NCBI RefSeq assembly: GCF_001668675.1
Contig: NZ_LZKQ01000330.1
Coordinates: 1-64,000 of the forward strand
DNA length: 64,000 nt
Direction of reading: 5' to 3'
DNA from: Mycobacterium asiaticum
GTDB lineage: Bacteria; Actinomycetota; Actinomycetes; Mycobacteriales; Mycobacteriaceae
Position 1 is the stretch's first letter, and each line of letters starts with the position of its first letter. The position numbers and the translations under genes are program-made. The notes beneath the pieces are model-generated. The model was not told where the DNA came from and ran no database searches. It was given only the letters and a program-made list of their open reading frames with translations. Shown in pieces: positions 1 through 7,679 of the stretch.

Positions 1-104
1 CCAGGCGACCCCGCCCGCCGGCCGCGGGGCGGCGCGGGGGCGCGGAGCTGGTTTTAAGCCCATTCTGCGTCTGCTCGCGCTATCGGGGTGACCCCTCGGG
101 CCAG

Positions 105-110
105 TAGGTT
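105..110 (+). promoter_or_regulatory. Putative -10 element (TAGGTT) for a leaderless SRPBCC transcript
   Basis: TAGGTT fits the mycobacterial TANNNT -10 pattern and ends seven bases before the A of the ATG at 118, so transcription could start on the start codon itself. No Shine-Dalgarno sequence is visible. This is inferred from spacing only. Confidence 0.35.
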
Positions 111-117
111 GACTGCA

Positions 118-579
118 ATGAGCTGGTGGACTGCCCGCGCCGAGCGGACGCTGAGCGAAGAGGTGCCCGCGGCGCCGGAGCGGGTGCGCGACTACTACGT
201 CGACCTGGACAACCTCAGGCTTGTGCACCCGCTGATCGTTTCGGTCGAAGTGCTTTCGCGCACCGAGACGGCCGACGGCTACGAGCAGAGCTACCGCGTG
301 GTGGACCGGATCCCACTGGGGCCGGTCACCATGAAGCTGACATACCGTGCGCGGCTGCATGTTCCGGCCCACGGCGACGTGCTGACCGAAGCCGACCAGT
401 CACCGGGGGTGCGGCTGCGCGGGACGGTGAGCTTCACACCGATCGAGGGCGGCACCCGCATCACGGAACGGATCCGGTTCGAAGCGCCCCGCCCGCTGGG
501 CGCGATCACCATCCGGGAGGCGGTCAAGGCGCATGCCAAGATGCTCTACGGCATCCGGCGGCATTTCGAATCACGCTGA
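118..579 (+). CDS. SRPBCC (START/polyketide-cyclase-like) family protein
   Basis: A 153-residue single-domain protein. The pattern of an N-terminal strand, the helix around APERVRDYYVDLDNL, alternating strands and a long C-terminal helix ending in MLYGIRRHFESR fits the SRPBCC ligand-binding fold. These proteins bind hydrophobic ligands in a cavity; no catalytic residue or substrate can be assigned. I place the start at the ATG at 118: a TAGGTT hexamer (105-110) lies seven bases upstream, as expected for a leaderless mycobacterial transcript. A GTG at 88 would add ten residues. It converges on the SDR gene, with one base between the stop codons. Family assignment is good; function is unknown. 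Confidence 0.75.
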   Translation: MSWWTARAERTLSEEVPAAPERVRDYYVDLDNLRLVHPLIVSVEVLSRTETADGYEQSYRVVDRIPLGPVTMKLTYRARLHVPAHGDVLTEADQSPGVRLRGTVSFTPIEGGTRITERIRFEAPRPLGAITIREAVKAHAKMLYGIRRHFESR

Positions 580-580
580 G

Positions 581-1354
581 CTACCGGGCGTTCCACTCCG
601 AGTTCAGGGCCCGATCCGACAGGTACTTCGTGGAGCTCCAGCCACCGTCGACGACGATGGTCTGCCCGTTGATGAACGCGCCCCCGGGCGAGCACAAGAA
701 CGCCACCGTGCTGGCGACATCCTCGACGGTGCCCAGGCGTTGATGCGGGGTCATCTCGGTGTTGATCCGCCGGAATCGCTCGTCGGCCAGCCGGTGTTCG
801 GTCATGGCGGTCTGGATAACCCCGGGAGCCACGGCGTTGCAACGGATTCCCTGTGCGCCGTACTGGCAGGCGATATGGGTGGTCATCGCGGTCAGTCCGC
901 CTTTGGCGGCCGAGTAGGCACCGCCGCGCATGCCGCCGACGACGGCGAAGGTCGAGGTGATGTTGATGATGGCCGATCCGGGCTGCAGATGCGGCAGCAC
1001 CTCGCGGATGAGCCGGAACGGCGCACGCAGCATCAATCCGAGGAAATGGTCCAGGGATTCGTCGTCGGTCTCGTGCAACGGTTTGGGGCTACCCACGCCG
1101 GCGGTGTTGACCAGGAAGTCGATGCGGCCCCAACGGGCCAGGGCGGCCTCGGTAATCCGCTTGGGCGCCGTGTCGTCGGTGAGATCGGCAGCGTGGGTTG
1201 CCACCCGCTGCGGATCGCCGATCGCCTCGGCCAGCGCGTCGAGCCTGGTTTGGTCGCGCCCGGTGGCAAAAACCGCGATACCGGAGTCGGCAAGCTTTGC
1301 CGCGCAACCGGATCCGATGCCGCCGGTCGCCCCGGTCACAATTGCTACCTGCAT
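581..1354 (-). CDS. SDR family NAD(P)-dependent oxidoreductase
   Basis: A 257-residue classical short-chain dehydrogenase. It starts with MQVAIVTGATGGIG (glycine-rich dinucleotide motif TGxxxGxG), has the NTAG-type strand (LVNTAGVG), and the active-site Y-x3-K in AYSAAKGG with the upstream serine in ITSTF. The C-terminus GQTIVVDGGWS is typical of the 3-oxoacyl-ACP-reductase-like branch. The ATG at 1354 is one base after the acyl-CoA ligase stop, so this is the last gene of the minus-strand operon (SMP-30-like, GntR, ligase, SDR). It probably oxidises a hydroxyl or reduces a keto intermediate of the island's pathway; the substrate is not predictable. Confidence 0.88.
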   Translation of the reverse strand: MQVAIVTGATGGIGSGCAAKLADSGIAVFATGRDQTRLDALAEAIGDPQRVATHAADLTDDTAPKRITEAALARWGRIDFLVNTAGVGSPKPLHETDDESLDHFLGLMLRAPFRLIREVLPHLQPGSAIINITSTFAVVGGMRGGAYSAAKGGLTAMTTHIACQYGAQGIRCNAVAPGVIQTAMTEHRLADERFRRINTEMTPHQRLGTVEDVASTVAFLCSPGGAFINGQTIVVDGGWSSTKYLSDRALNSEWNAR

Positions 1355-1355
1355 G

Positions 1356-2948
1356 TCATTGCCCTGCCTCTTCCAGCGTCGCCTTGATCCGGTGCTTGAG
1401 CACCTTGCCGGCATCGTTCTTCGGGAGGGCATTCCAGATGACCACCTGCTCGGGCGCTTTGAAGCGGGCAACGCCGGCGCTCTCCAGGAAGGCGCGCAGC
1501 ACGGCGACATCGGGTGCCGCCGTGCCGGCCGGCACCACCACCGCGCACGCCCGCTCACCGGTACGGGCATCGGGCAGGCCAACCACGGCGACCTCGGCCA
1601 CATCGGGATGGCTCATCAGGACGTCCTCGACCTCCTTCGGGGAGATGTTCTCACCATTGCGGATGATGATGTCCTTGGCTCGCCCGGTAACGACGAGGTA
1701 GTCACCGTCGACCCAGCGCGCCAGGTCGCCGGTGCGGAAGTAGCCTTCGGTGTCGAATGACCCCTCCTCGTCCTCCCGATGTAGGTAACCGACCAGCATT
1801 TGGGGTCCGCGCACCCGGATCTCACCGTCGACCAGCTTGACCGCAGCCACACCGACGCGGCCGTCGGTGTCACAGGCGTGCTCGCGGTGGCCCGGGGAGC
1901 CGATCGTCGTCACCGGCACCTCGGTGGAGCCGTACACGCGCGTCACCACCGCTGACTCGAAATACGCTGCCGCTGAACGTATCAGCGACGGCGAGACCGA
2001 GGCGCCGCCGCAAATGAACACCTTCAGATCCGGCAACCGGGTACCGGCACGCTGTGCCGCCAATAGCAGTTGCGTCAGGAACGGTGTCGCGCCGGCCATG
2101 TGGGTGCAGTGTTCGGCCGTCATCAGGCGGACCGCGTCGCCGGCGTTCCAGCGCTCCATCAACACCGCGGTGGTGGCGAGCAGGAACGGCGCCTCGAAGG
2201 CGTAGATGGAACCGCCGATGTGAGCTATCGGTGAGGCGACCAGGAACGAGTCGCCCGGCTCGACCAGCCAATGCTCGCGTATCTGGCGCAGCAGCGCATG
2301 GATGGAGTTATGGCTGTGCAGAACTCCTTTGGGCCGGCCCGTGGTGCCTGAGGTGTAGAGGATCATGCGCACCGCATCGGGATCCAGTGTGGGCAGCGGG
2401 GCGGCCACTCCGGCGCTGTCGCTGACCGCGTCGAATGGCGTCTGGCGCGGGTCGCAATCTCCCCGCAGCACAATCACTTCCGGTGGCGACTCCAATTGCG
2501 CGGTGACCCGCCTCAGCATGGCGGGGTAGTCGTACCCGCCGAAGCCGGCCGGAACGAAGATGATTCGGCTGTCGGCATCCTCCAGGATGAACCGCAGTTC
2601 CCGGTCGCGCAGCGACGGCAGGATCGGATTGGCGACCATGCCGGCCAGCGTGGTCGCCAGATAGATCACCGCGGCCTCGTGCCAGTTGGGCAGCATGAAC
2701 GACACCACGCTGCTCGGTGGGACGCGCTCCAGCAACGCGCCGGCCAACGCGGCGGCCCGCCGGTGCAGATCGGCGCAGGTGATCCGAATATCGCCGTCGA
2801 TCAACGCGACCCGGGTCGGGGTGTCCCGCACCGCCGCATCGACGGCGTCGGCCAGGGTGGTCTGGGTCCACCAGCCATGCGCGTAAGCCTCGGCGGCGTG
2901 CTCGTCGTCCCAACGAACCGATCGCCCGCCCTTGAGCTTTCTAGCCAC
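1356..2948 (-). CDS. Acyl-CoA synthetase (AMP-binding, class I adenylate-forming)
   Basis: A 530-residue ANL-superfamily ligase that would activate a carboxylic acid as acyl-AMP and then acyl-CoA. Visible motifs are the P-loop-like YTSGTTGRPKG, the YGSTE motif (A5), the hinge GYFRTGDLARWVDGDYL (A7/A8) and the C-terminal lysine context KNDAGKVLKH (A10). The GTG start at 2948 overlaps the end of the GntR gene by eight bases, implying translational coupling. Within the operon it could activate the hydroxy-acid released after lactone opening. It resembles the cyclohexanecarboxylate/medium-chain ligase group, but the chain-length class is not resolvable here. Confidence 0.88.
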   Translation of the reverse strand: MARKLKGGRSVRWDDEHAAEAYAHGWWTQTTLADAVDAAVRDTPTRVALIDGDIRITCADLHRRAAALAGALLERVPPSSVVSFMLPNWHEAAVIYLATTLAGMVANPILPSLRDRELRFILEDADSRIIFVPAGFGGYDYPAMLRRVTAQLESPPEVIVLRGDCDPRQTPFDAVSDSAGVAAPLPTLDPDAVRMILYTSGTTGRPKGVLHSHNSIHALLRQIREHWLVEPGDSFLVASPIAHIGGSIYAFEAPFLLATTAVLMERWNAGDAVRLMTAEHCTHMAGATPFLTQLLLAAQRAGTRLPDLKVFICGGASVSPSLIRSAAAYFESAVVTRVYGSTEVPVTTIGSPGHREHACDTDGRVGVAAVKLVDGEIRVRGPQMLVGYLHREDEEGSFDTEGYFRTGDLARWVDGDYLVVTGRAKDIIIRNGENISPKEVEDVLMSHPDVAEVAVVGLPDARTGERACAVVVPAGTAAPDVAVLRAFLESAGVARFKAPEQVVIWNALPKNDAGKVLKHRIKATLEEAGQ

Positions 2949-3690
2949 GCACTCGTCGCATCGTCATCGAATGGCGGAACCGGGACGCCGGGTGGGTGTT
3001 GATCGTCACCTGGGCAACCTGGCCGTCGGAGGCACGGTAGGTGCGTTGCACCTGCAGCGCCGGCGTGCCCGGGTCGACGTCGAGACCAGCGGACAGCTCG
3101 CGCGTCAGCAACACGGCGACGATCTCCTGTTGCACCTCAACAATATTGAGCCCGAACAGGTCCTCGATCAACGGGAAGATGGGACCCTGGTGGCGCTGCA
3201 GCAACCTGCCCACCGCCGCGAATGCGCGGTTGATGTAGTACTCGGTGCGGCACAGCGCGGGGCCGGTGTCTTCGACGCCGTCGGTCTGCCGGAAGCCCCG
3301 CACCGTCAGCCACTGTTCGCCGATTCCCAGGCCGGTCCGAGCCGCGAGCTCGTCTTCGATGGTGACCATCGCGACCGATTCGATCGCGAACCGGGTATCG
3401 GTCGCGAATTCCAGCAGGTCATTGATCGACATGACGTGCTGAACATAGGAGTCCGCCGACGGCCGCGGCACCACCAGGGTGCCGGCACGCGGACGCGACG
3501 ACACCAGGTTGTCGTCGCGCAACCGTCGCAGTGCCTCCCGGATCGTGTAGCGGCTGACCGCGAATCGTTCGCACAACTCGTGTTCGGTGGGCAGCTGGGA
3601 CCCCACCGGGTAGACGCCGTCGACGATCTCCTTGCGCAGCGTGCGCGCCACCTGCAGGTAGCGGTGGTCGGCGACCTTGGCATCGGACAA
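2941..3690 (-). CDS. GntR-family transcriptional regulator, HutC/UTRA type
   Basis: A 249-residue regulator. Residues 8-75 form the GntR winged helix (LRKEIVDGVYPVGSQLPTEH, SRYTIREALRRLRDDNLV) and residues about 95-245 look like a UTRA effector domain (the run RTEYYINRAFA, then alternating strands). UTRA places it in the HutC subfamily, which usually represses until a pathway metabolite binds. The start is a TTG at 3690; no ATG or GTG is available nearby. It is the second gene of the minus-strand operon and is the obvious candidate to bind the two TTGTC(C/T)(G/A)GACAA-type palindromes at 5317 and 5413. The effector is unknown. Confidence 0.88.
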   Translation of the reverse strand: MSDAKVADHRYLQVARTLRKEIVDGVYPVGSQLPTEHELCERFAVSRYTIREALRRLRDDNLVSSRPRAGTLVVPRPSADSYVQHVMSINDLLEFATDTRFAIESVAMVTIEDELAARTGLGIGEQWLTVRGFRQTDGVEDTGPALCRTEYYINRAFAAVGRLLQRHQGPIFPLIEDLFGLNIVEVQQEIVAVLLTRELSAGLDVDPGTPALQVQRTYRASDGQVAQVTINTHPASRFRHSMTMRRVRG

Positions 3691-3702
3691 GGCGGTGGCC
3701 CT

Positions 3703-5292
3703 TCAGGATTCCCGGTGCAGGGCCAAGACGCTGCCGTCGGCATCGGCCGAGACGTACAGTGTGCCGTCGGGTCCGGCGGCGATACCCGCGAACGGTCCCT
3801 GCGGTCCGGAGAACGGCGGCATGCCCCGCAGCGGTTTGGGGCTGACACCGGGCGGTGCGCCGACCGGCAGGTCCGTGGCAATGGTGCGCCGCCGGGCGCC
3901 GCCGGTCAGGTCGACGGAGACGAGTTCCTTGGTGCCCGCATCGACTACGTAGACCCGGCCGTCGAGCACCAACAGTCCCTGCGGCCGTTGCAGCCCCTCG
4001 ATCAGTGGGGTGTTGTCGCCGACCCGCACCACGCGTCCGGCGCCGGCCTCGGAGACCAGGATCGTCCCCTCCGGTGTGACCGCGACGCCGATCGGTTCGG
4101 TCAGTCCCGTTGCCAACACTTCGACACCACCGGCGCCGATGCCCAGCACCCGCCCGGCACCCAGTTCGGCCACCACGAAGCGGCCCGGGCCGGCCACCGC
4201 CACGCCGTAGAGTTGGTCGAAACCCGTTGCCAGGAAATCGCTTTCGTTCGCCGCGGGCCGGTAGCGGGCTACCTCGCCATTGGAGGTCGTGACGATGAAT
4301 TCGCCCGGCCCGGTGCTGGCCACCCCGCGCAAAAAGCCCGGGTAGCCAGGGCTGAACAGCATGCCGGCGGGACGCAGGGCGCCGTCGGCGCCCAGCACGT
4401 AGAAGTAGGTGCCGTCCGCGACGTAGAGGTTGCCGTCGGCGGCCACGGTCAGGTCCAGCGGCCAGTTCAACCCGCCGGGCAGCACCGGCTGGGTGCTGCC
4501 GTCACCGAGGATCTCGGTGATCTCGCCGGTGAAGTTGGACACGAACAGCCGCTCGCCGACGAAGGTCAGGTTGTCCAGCCCCGGGTTCAGATTGGCCAGC
4601 ACGCTGCGCGCGCCGCTGCGCGGGTCGATGCGCAGTACCTGACCGCTGTGTACCTGCGTCGAGACGATCTGGCCCGCGGCGTCGAACTTCACCGCGTCGG
4701 GGACCCCGAGATCAGCGGCCACGCATTCCGGTTCGCCGCCCTCGGGGTCGATGCGCCAGATCTCGTTGGCGCCCATCACCGGGAAGTACAGCAGTCCATC
4801 GGGGCCCACCTCCATCGCGTTCGGCGACGGAACCTCGTCCAGCAGCACGCGCGGTGGCCCGCCGTTGCGGTCGAGCTCGAGCAGGCGACCGCCCGAGCGG
4901 CATTCTCCGATGAACAGCCGGCCCTGGTGCACCGTGATGCCGTTGGCGGACGGGACGTCGTCACGCAGCACTCGGGTGCGACCGGCGGGGTCGCGCACGC
5001 TGACCCGCCCGTCCATCACCTCGGTCGCATAGAGGTTGCCCGCCGCGTCGAACGCCACGTCGTCGGGAGCGATGATCTCACCGCCCTTGGCGCTGACCGT
5101 GTCGAGCCGGCCGGTCTCGGGGTCCAGCGCACTGATCTGGCTGCCGGTCACCTGTGCGATGTACACCCGCCCGTCCGGCCCGGTGCGCAGGCCGTTCGCC
5201 CCGAACAGGCGGCTGGGCTCGGTGAGTCGGGTCAGGGTCCAGCCTTCGGCGACGCCCGGGGGTCGTGCGGCGCGATAGCGAGCAGCCTCCAC
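3703..5292 (-). CDS. SMP-30/gluconolactonase-like double beta-propeller protein
   Basis: A 529-residue protein built of about twelve blades of roughly 40 residues each (repeated forms such as GPDGRVYIAQ, DAAGNLYATE, GPDGLLYFPV, ADGNLYVADG), i.e. two six-bladed propellers, whereas a typical SMP-30 lactonase has one. The first half keeps family metal-site contexts: SANGITV, SPNAMEV and VPDAVKF match the Asn, Asn and Asp positions. Lactone hydrolysis is a reasonable guess because the divergent operon encodes a Baeyer-Villiger-type enzyme. I prefer the GTG at 5292: a TATCGT -10 lies at 5305-5300 and the 5317 operator would then be upstream. The longer frame from the ATG at 5385 would add 31 residues and bury the operator in coding sequence. 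Confidence 0.72.
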   Translation of the reverse strand: MEAARYRAARPPGVAEGWTLTRLTEPSRLFGANGLRTGPDGRVYIAQVTGSQISALDPETGRLDTVSAKGGEIIAPDDVAFDAAGNLYATEVMDGRVSVRDPAGRTRVLRDDVPSANGITVHQGRLFIGECRSGGRLLELDRNGGPPRVLLDEVPSPNAMEVGPDGLLYFPVMGANEIWRIDPEGGEPECVAADLGVPDAVKFDAAGQIVSTQVHSGQVLRIDPRSGARSVLANLNPGLDNLTFVGERLFVSNFTGEITEILGDGSTQPVLPGGLNWPLDLTVAADGNLYVADGTYFYVLGADGALRPAGMLFSPGYPGFLRGVASTGPGEFIVTTSNGEVARYRPAANESDFLATGFDQLYGVAVAGPGRFVVAELGAGRVLGIGAGGVEVLATGLTEPIGVAVTPEGTILVSEAGAGRVVRVGDNTPLIEGLQRPQGLLVLDGRVYVVDAGTKELVSVDLTGGARRRTIATDLPVGAPPGVSPKPLRGMPPFSGPQGPFAGIAAGPDGTLYVSADADGSVLALHRES

Positions 5293-5316
5293 CGCTCGGA
5301 CGATAGCAATCCTGCT

Positions 5317-5328
5317 TTGTCCAGACAA
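5317..5328. promoter_or_regulatory. Operator palindrome upstream of the SMP-30-like gene
   Basis: TTGTCCAGACAA is a near-perfect 12-bp inverted repeat with arms TTGTC and GACAA. It lies just upstream of a TATCGT -10 candidate (5305-5300, minus strand). The GT-N4-AC core has the spacing seen in HutC-type GntR operators. Its twin is at 5413-5424. Assignment to the neighbouring GntR protein is inference. Confidence 0.6.
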
Positions 5329-5391
5329 TAGCCTCGACGAATAGCGTGTGCGGCCTTGACGTGCAGCCAGCCGGTGGAGAATCATGCTCTC

Positions 5392-5410
5392 TAATGAATG
5401 CACGTCATTA
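5392..5410. promoter_or_regulatory. Second inverted repeat (TAATGA-N7-TCATTA) in the divergent promoter region
   Basis: Six-base arms TAATGA (5392-5397) and TCATTA (5405-5410) separated by seven bases lie between the two divergent operons, immediately left of the 5413 operator. It is AT-rich against a GC-rich background. It could be a second regulator site or promoter sequence; a TATCTT -10 candidate overlaps its right end at 5409-5414. Confidence 0.4.
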
Positions 5411-5412
5411 TC

Positions 5413-5424
5413 TTGTCCGGACAA
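5413..5424. promoter_or_regulatory. Operator palindrome upstream of the SDR-Rieske operon
   Basis: TTGTCCGGACAA is a perfect 12-bp palindrome ending four bases before the GTG start at 5429. It overlaps the end of a TATCTT -10 candidate and the predicted transcript start near 5421, a typical repressor position. It differs by one base from the site at 5317, which fronts the opposite operon, so one regulator probably controls both directions. Confidence 0.65.
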
Positions 5425-5428
5425 ATAG

Positions 5429-6313
5429 GTGACACGCGATTTCTTGGGGCTGGCCGGGCGGGTCGTGGTGGTCGCCGGGGCCGCCGGGGGCGGGATTGGC
5501 ACCACCGTCACGCGGACGGTCGCCGAGGCGGGGGCGACGGTGGTCGCGGTGAGCCGGGGCAAGGACAATCTCGATGAGCACGTGGGCCCGCTGATCGCCG
5601 ATGGCCTGCCGGTGGTGCCGGTGGCTGCGGACGTGTCCACCGATGACGGCGTGAGCGCGGCCCTCGAGGCGGCATGCCGCGCCGACGGCGAGTTGTACGG
5701 CCTGGTCAATGTGGCGGGCGGGGCGGACCCGTCGACATGGATGCCGTCGACCCGGGTGACGCGCAGCGACTGGCGCGACCTGTTCAGCCGCAACCTCGAA
5801 ACGATGTTCTTCATGAGCCAGGCGGTGGCCGCTAAATTGAAGCGCCGCAATCGGCCCGGCTCGATCGTGTCGATCTCCTCGATCAGTGGGATGAACACCG
5901 CGCCGTTCCACATCGCCTACGGCACCGCCAAAGCCGCGATCGTGGCCGTCACCCGCACCATGGCCGCGGAATTGGCGTGCGACGAGGGGGGTGCCATCCG
6001 GGTGAACGCTGTGGCTCCCGGCGTCACGGAGACACCTGCGTCGCGCACGTATACCGACGACGATCCCGAGCGTGACCGTCGTGCCATCGCGATGGGACGG
6101 CGCGGACGACCCGACGAGGTGGCCGGCGCGATCCTGTTCCTGCTGTCGGACCTGTCGACCTACATCACCGGCCAGACATTGCTGGTCGACGGCGGCCTGA
6201 ATCTGAAGTGGGGACACCTGGGGGCCGACAACACGTCGTTGTTCCTGAAGGACGAGTCCTTCCGCGCCGCGATACAGCGTTGGGAGCAGCAGGAGGAAGA
6301 AAGCGGTGACTGA
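5429..6313 (+). CDS. SDR family oxidoreductase
   Basis: A 294-residue short-chain dehydrogenase, first gene of the plus-strand catabolic operon. It shows the nucleotide motif GAAGGGIG, the LVNVAGG strand, catalytic serine in SISSISG and Y-x3-K in AYGTAKAA, then TGQTLLVDGG. A C-terminal tail of about 40 residues beyond the usual end may mediate oligomerisation. The GTG start at 5429 has no Shine-Dalgarno sequence, so a very short leader is likely. It overlaps the Rieske gene by eight bases. It probably oxidises an alcohol or cis-diol made by a neighbouring oxygenase; substrate unknown. Confidence 0.87.
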   Translation: MTRDFLGLAGRVVVVAGAAGGGIGTTVTRTVAEAGATVVAVSRGKDNLDEHVGPLIADGLPVVPVAADVSTDDGVSAALEAACRADGELYGLVNVAGGADPSTWMPSTRVTRSDWRDLFSRNLETMFFMSQAVAAKLKRRNRPGSIVSISSISGMNTAPFHIAYGTAKAAIVAVTRTMAAELACDEGGAIRVNAVAPGVTETPASRTYTDDDPERDRRAIAMGRRGRPDEVAGAILFLLSDLSTYITGQTLLVDGGLNLKWGHLGADNTSLFLKDESFRAAIQRWEQQEEESGD

Positions 6314-7679
6314 CGATTTGACCGCCCCGGTGACGATCGGGGTCGAGGCCTACATCTCCGAGAAGTACGCCCGCGCCGAACGGGACAGGCTGTGGCGCAA
6401 GGTGTGGCAGCAGGTCGGGCGCGTCGAAGACCTGCCCAAGGTGGGCAGCTATCTGACCTACGACATTCTCGACGACTCGATCCTGGTGGTACGCACCGGT
6501 TCCGACACCTTCGCCGCACACCACAACGTCTGTGTGCACCGCGGCCGGCGCCTGGTGGACACCCCTGCGGGCGCCAAAAGCGCCTGCGGGCACAAGAAGT
6601 CGTTCGTCTGCGGGTTCCACGGCTGGACCTACGACCACGACGGCAATTGCATCCACATTCCCGAACGGGCGGACTGGCGGGGCGCGCTGACGCCGGAGAA
6701 CACCCACCTGACCGGCGTGCAGGTGGACACCTGGGGCGGCTGGATCTGGATCAACATGGACCCCGCCGCGGAGCCGCTGCGCGACTACCTCGAACCCGCG
6801 GCCACCATGCTCGACCCGTTCAACCTGGCAGACATGCGCTGTAAGTGGCGCAAATGGCTGCATTTCCAGTGCAATTGGAAGGTCGCCATGGAGGCCTTCA
6901 ACGAGACCTACCACGTCGCGACCACGCATCCGCAGTTCAACAAATTCGGTAACTTCCGCGGCTGGGCCGCCGCCCACGGCAAACACAGCAACATCGGCTA
7001 CGACGCACCCAAGGACCTCGCCGAGACCAAGTCGAAGATCCGGCTCGGCACCGGGGCCGACGCGCGGGTGTCGACCGCCGAGATGCAGCTCTACACCTTG
7101 GAGGAGACCAACGCCACCACCACCCGGACGCTGGTGGACGCCGCGCTGCGGCTGGTCGACGAACTGCCCGAGGACGCGCCGGCGGACCAGGTGCTCAGCC
7201 ACTGGCTCAGCTCGGCGCGCCGGGATGACGAAGCGCGCGGGGTGATCTGGCCGACCATCGACCCCGAGCACCTGGCCAACAGCGGGACGGCATGGCAGAT
7301 CTTCCCGAACTTCCAGATTGGGCAGGGTCTGACCACCGCACTGTGCTACAGCGCCCGCCCGCACGGCTACGACCCGGACCAGTGCATCTTCGAAGCATCG
7401 TGCTACGAGCTGTACCCGAAAGATGAAGAACCGCAGACGGAGTGGGTCTACGCACCGCCCGACGACCCGAACTGGCGCAGTGTGCTGCCGCAGGACTTCT
7501 CCAACATGGCCGCCGTTCAGCAGGGGATGAAGTCGCTGGGCTTCCGCGGTCCCAAACCCAACCCCTACATGGAGCGCAGCACCGCGAACCTGCACCGCAA
7601 TCTTGCCGAGTACATGGGGACGGGAGCCCCGCGGCAACTGGCTTCCGAATTGGAGAGAGAGACGGAGACGCAACAATGA
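6306..7679 (+). CDS. Rieske non-heme iron oxygenase, alpha (catalytic) subunit
   Basis: A 457-residue ring-hydroxylating-type oxygenase. The Rieske 2Fe-2S motif is CVH near residue 75 and CGFH about 23 residues later; the spacing is longer than the usual C-x-H-x15-17-C-x2-H because of an extra CGHKK-containing loop. The mononuclear iron site is EAFNETYHVATTHP (H-x4-H) with a C-terminal Asp expected. It uses O2 and external electrons to hydroxylate an organic substrate. No ferredoxin or reductase is encoded in the operon, so electrons must come from elsewhere. GTG start at 6306, overlap of eight bases with the SDR; the stop overlaps the next ATG. Confidence 0.9.
   Translation: MTDDLTAPVTIGVEAYISEKYARAERDRLWRKVWQQVGRVEDLPKVGSYLTYDILDDSILVVRTGSDTFAAHHNVCVHRGRRLVDTPAGAKSACGHKKSFVCGFHGWTYDHDGNCIHIPERADWRGALTPENTHLTGVQVDTWGGWIWINMDPAAEPLRDYLEPAATMLDPFNLADMRCKWRKWLHFQCNWKVAMEAFNETYHVATTHPQFNKFGNFRGWAAAHGKHSNIGYDAPKDLAETKSKIRLGTGADARVSTAEMQLYTLEETNATTTRTLVDAALRLVDELPEDAPADQVLSHWLSSARRDDEARGVIWPTIDPEHLANSGTAWQIFPNFQIGQGLTTALCYSARPHGYDPDQCIFEASCYELYPKDEEPQTEWVYAPPDDPNWRSVLPQDFSNMAAVQQGMKSLGFRGPKPNPYMERSTANLHRNLAEYMGTGAPRQLASELERETETQQ

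Noticed and set aside
2932-5331. A 799-codon plus-strand open frame
   Set aside because: It is antisense to the GntR and SMP-30-like genes, has Arg/Gln/His-rich composition without domains and reflects third-position GC bias on the opposite strand.
5293-5913. Extension of the SMP-30-like protein to a 736-codon frame
   Set aside because: The N-terminal 200 or so codons lie antisense to the SDR gene at 5429 and show no propeller features.
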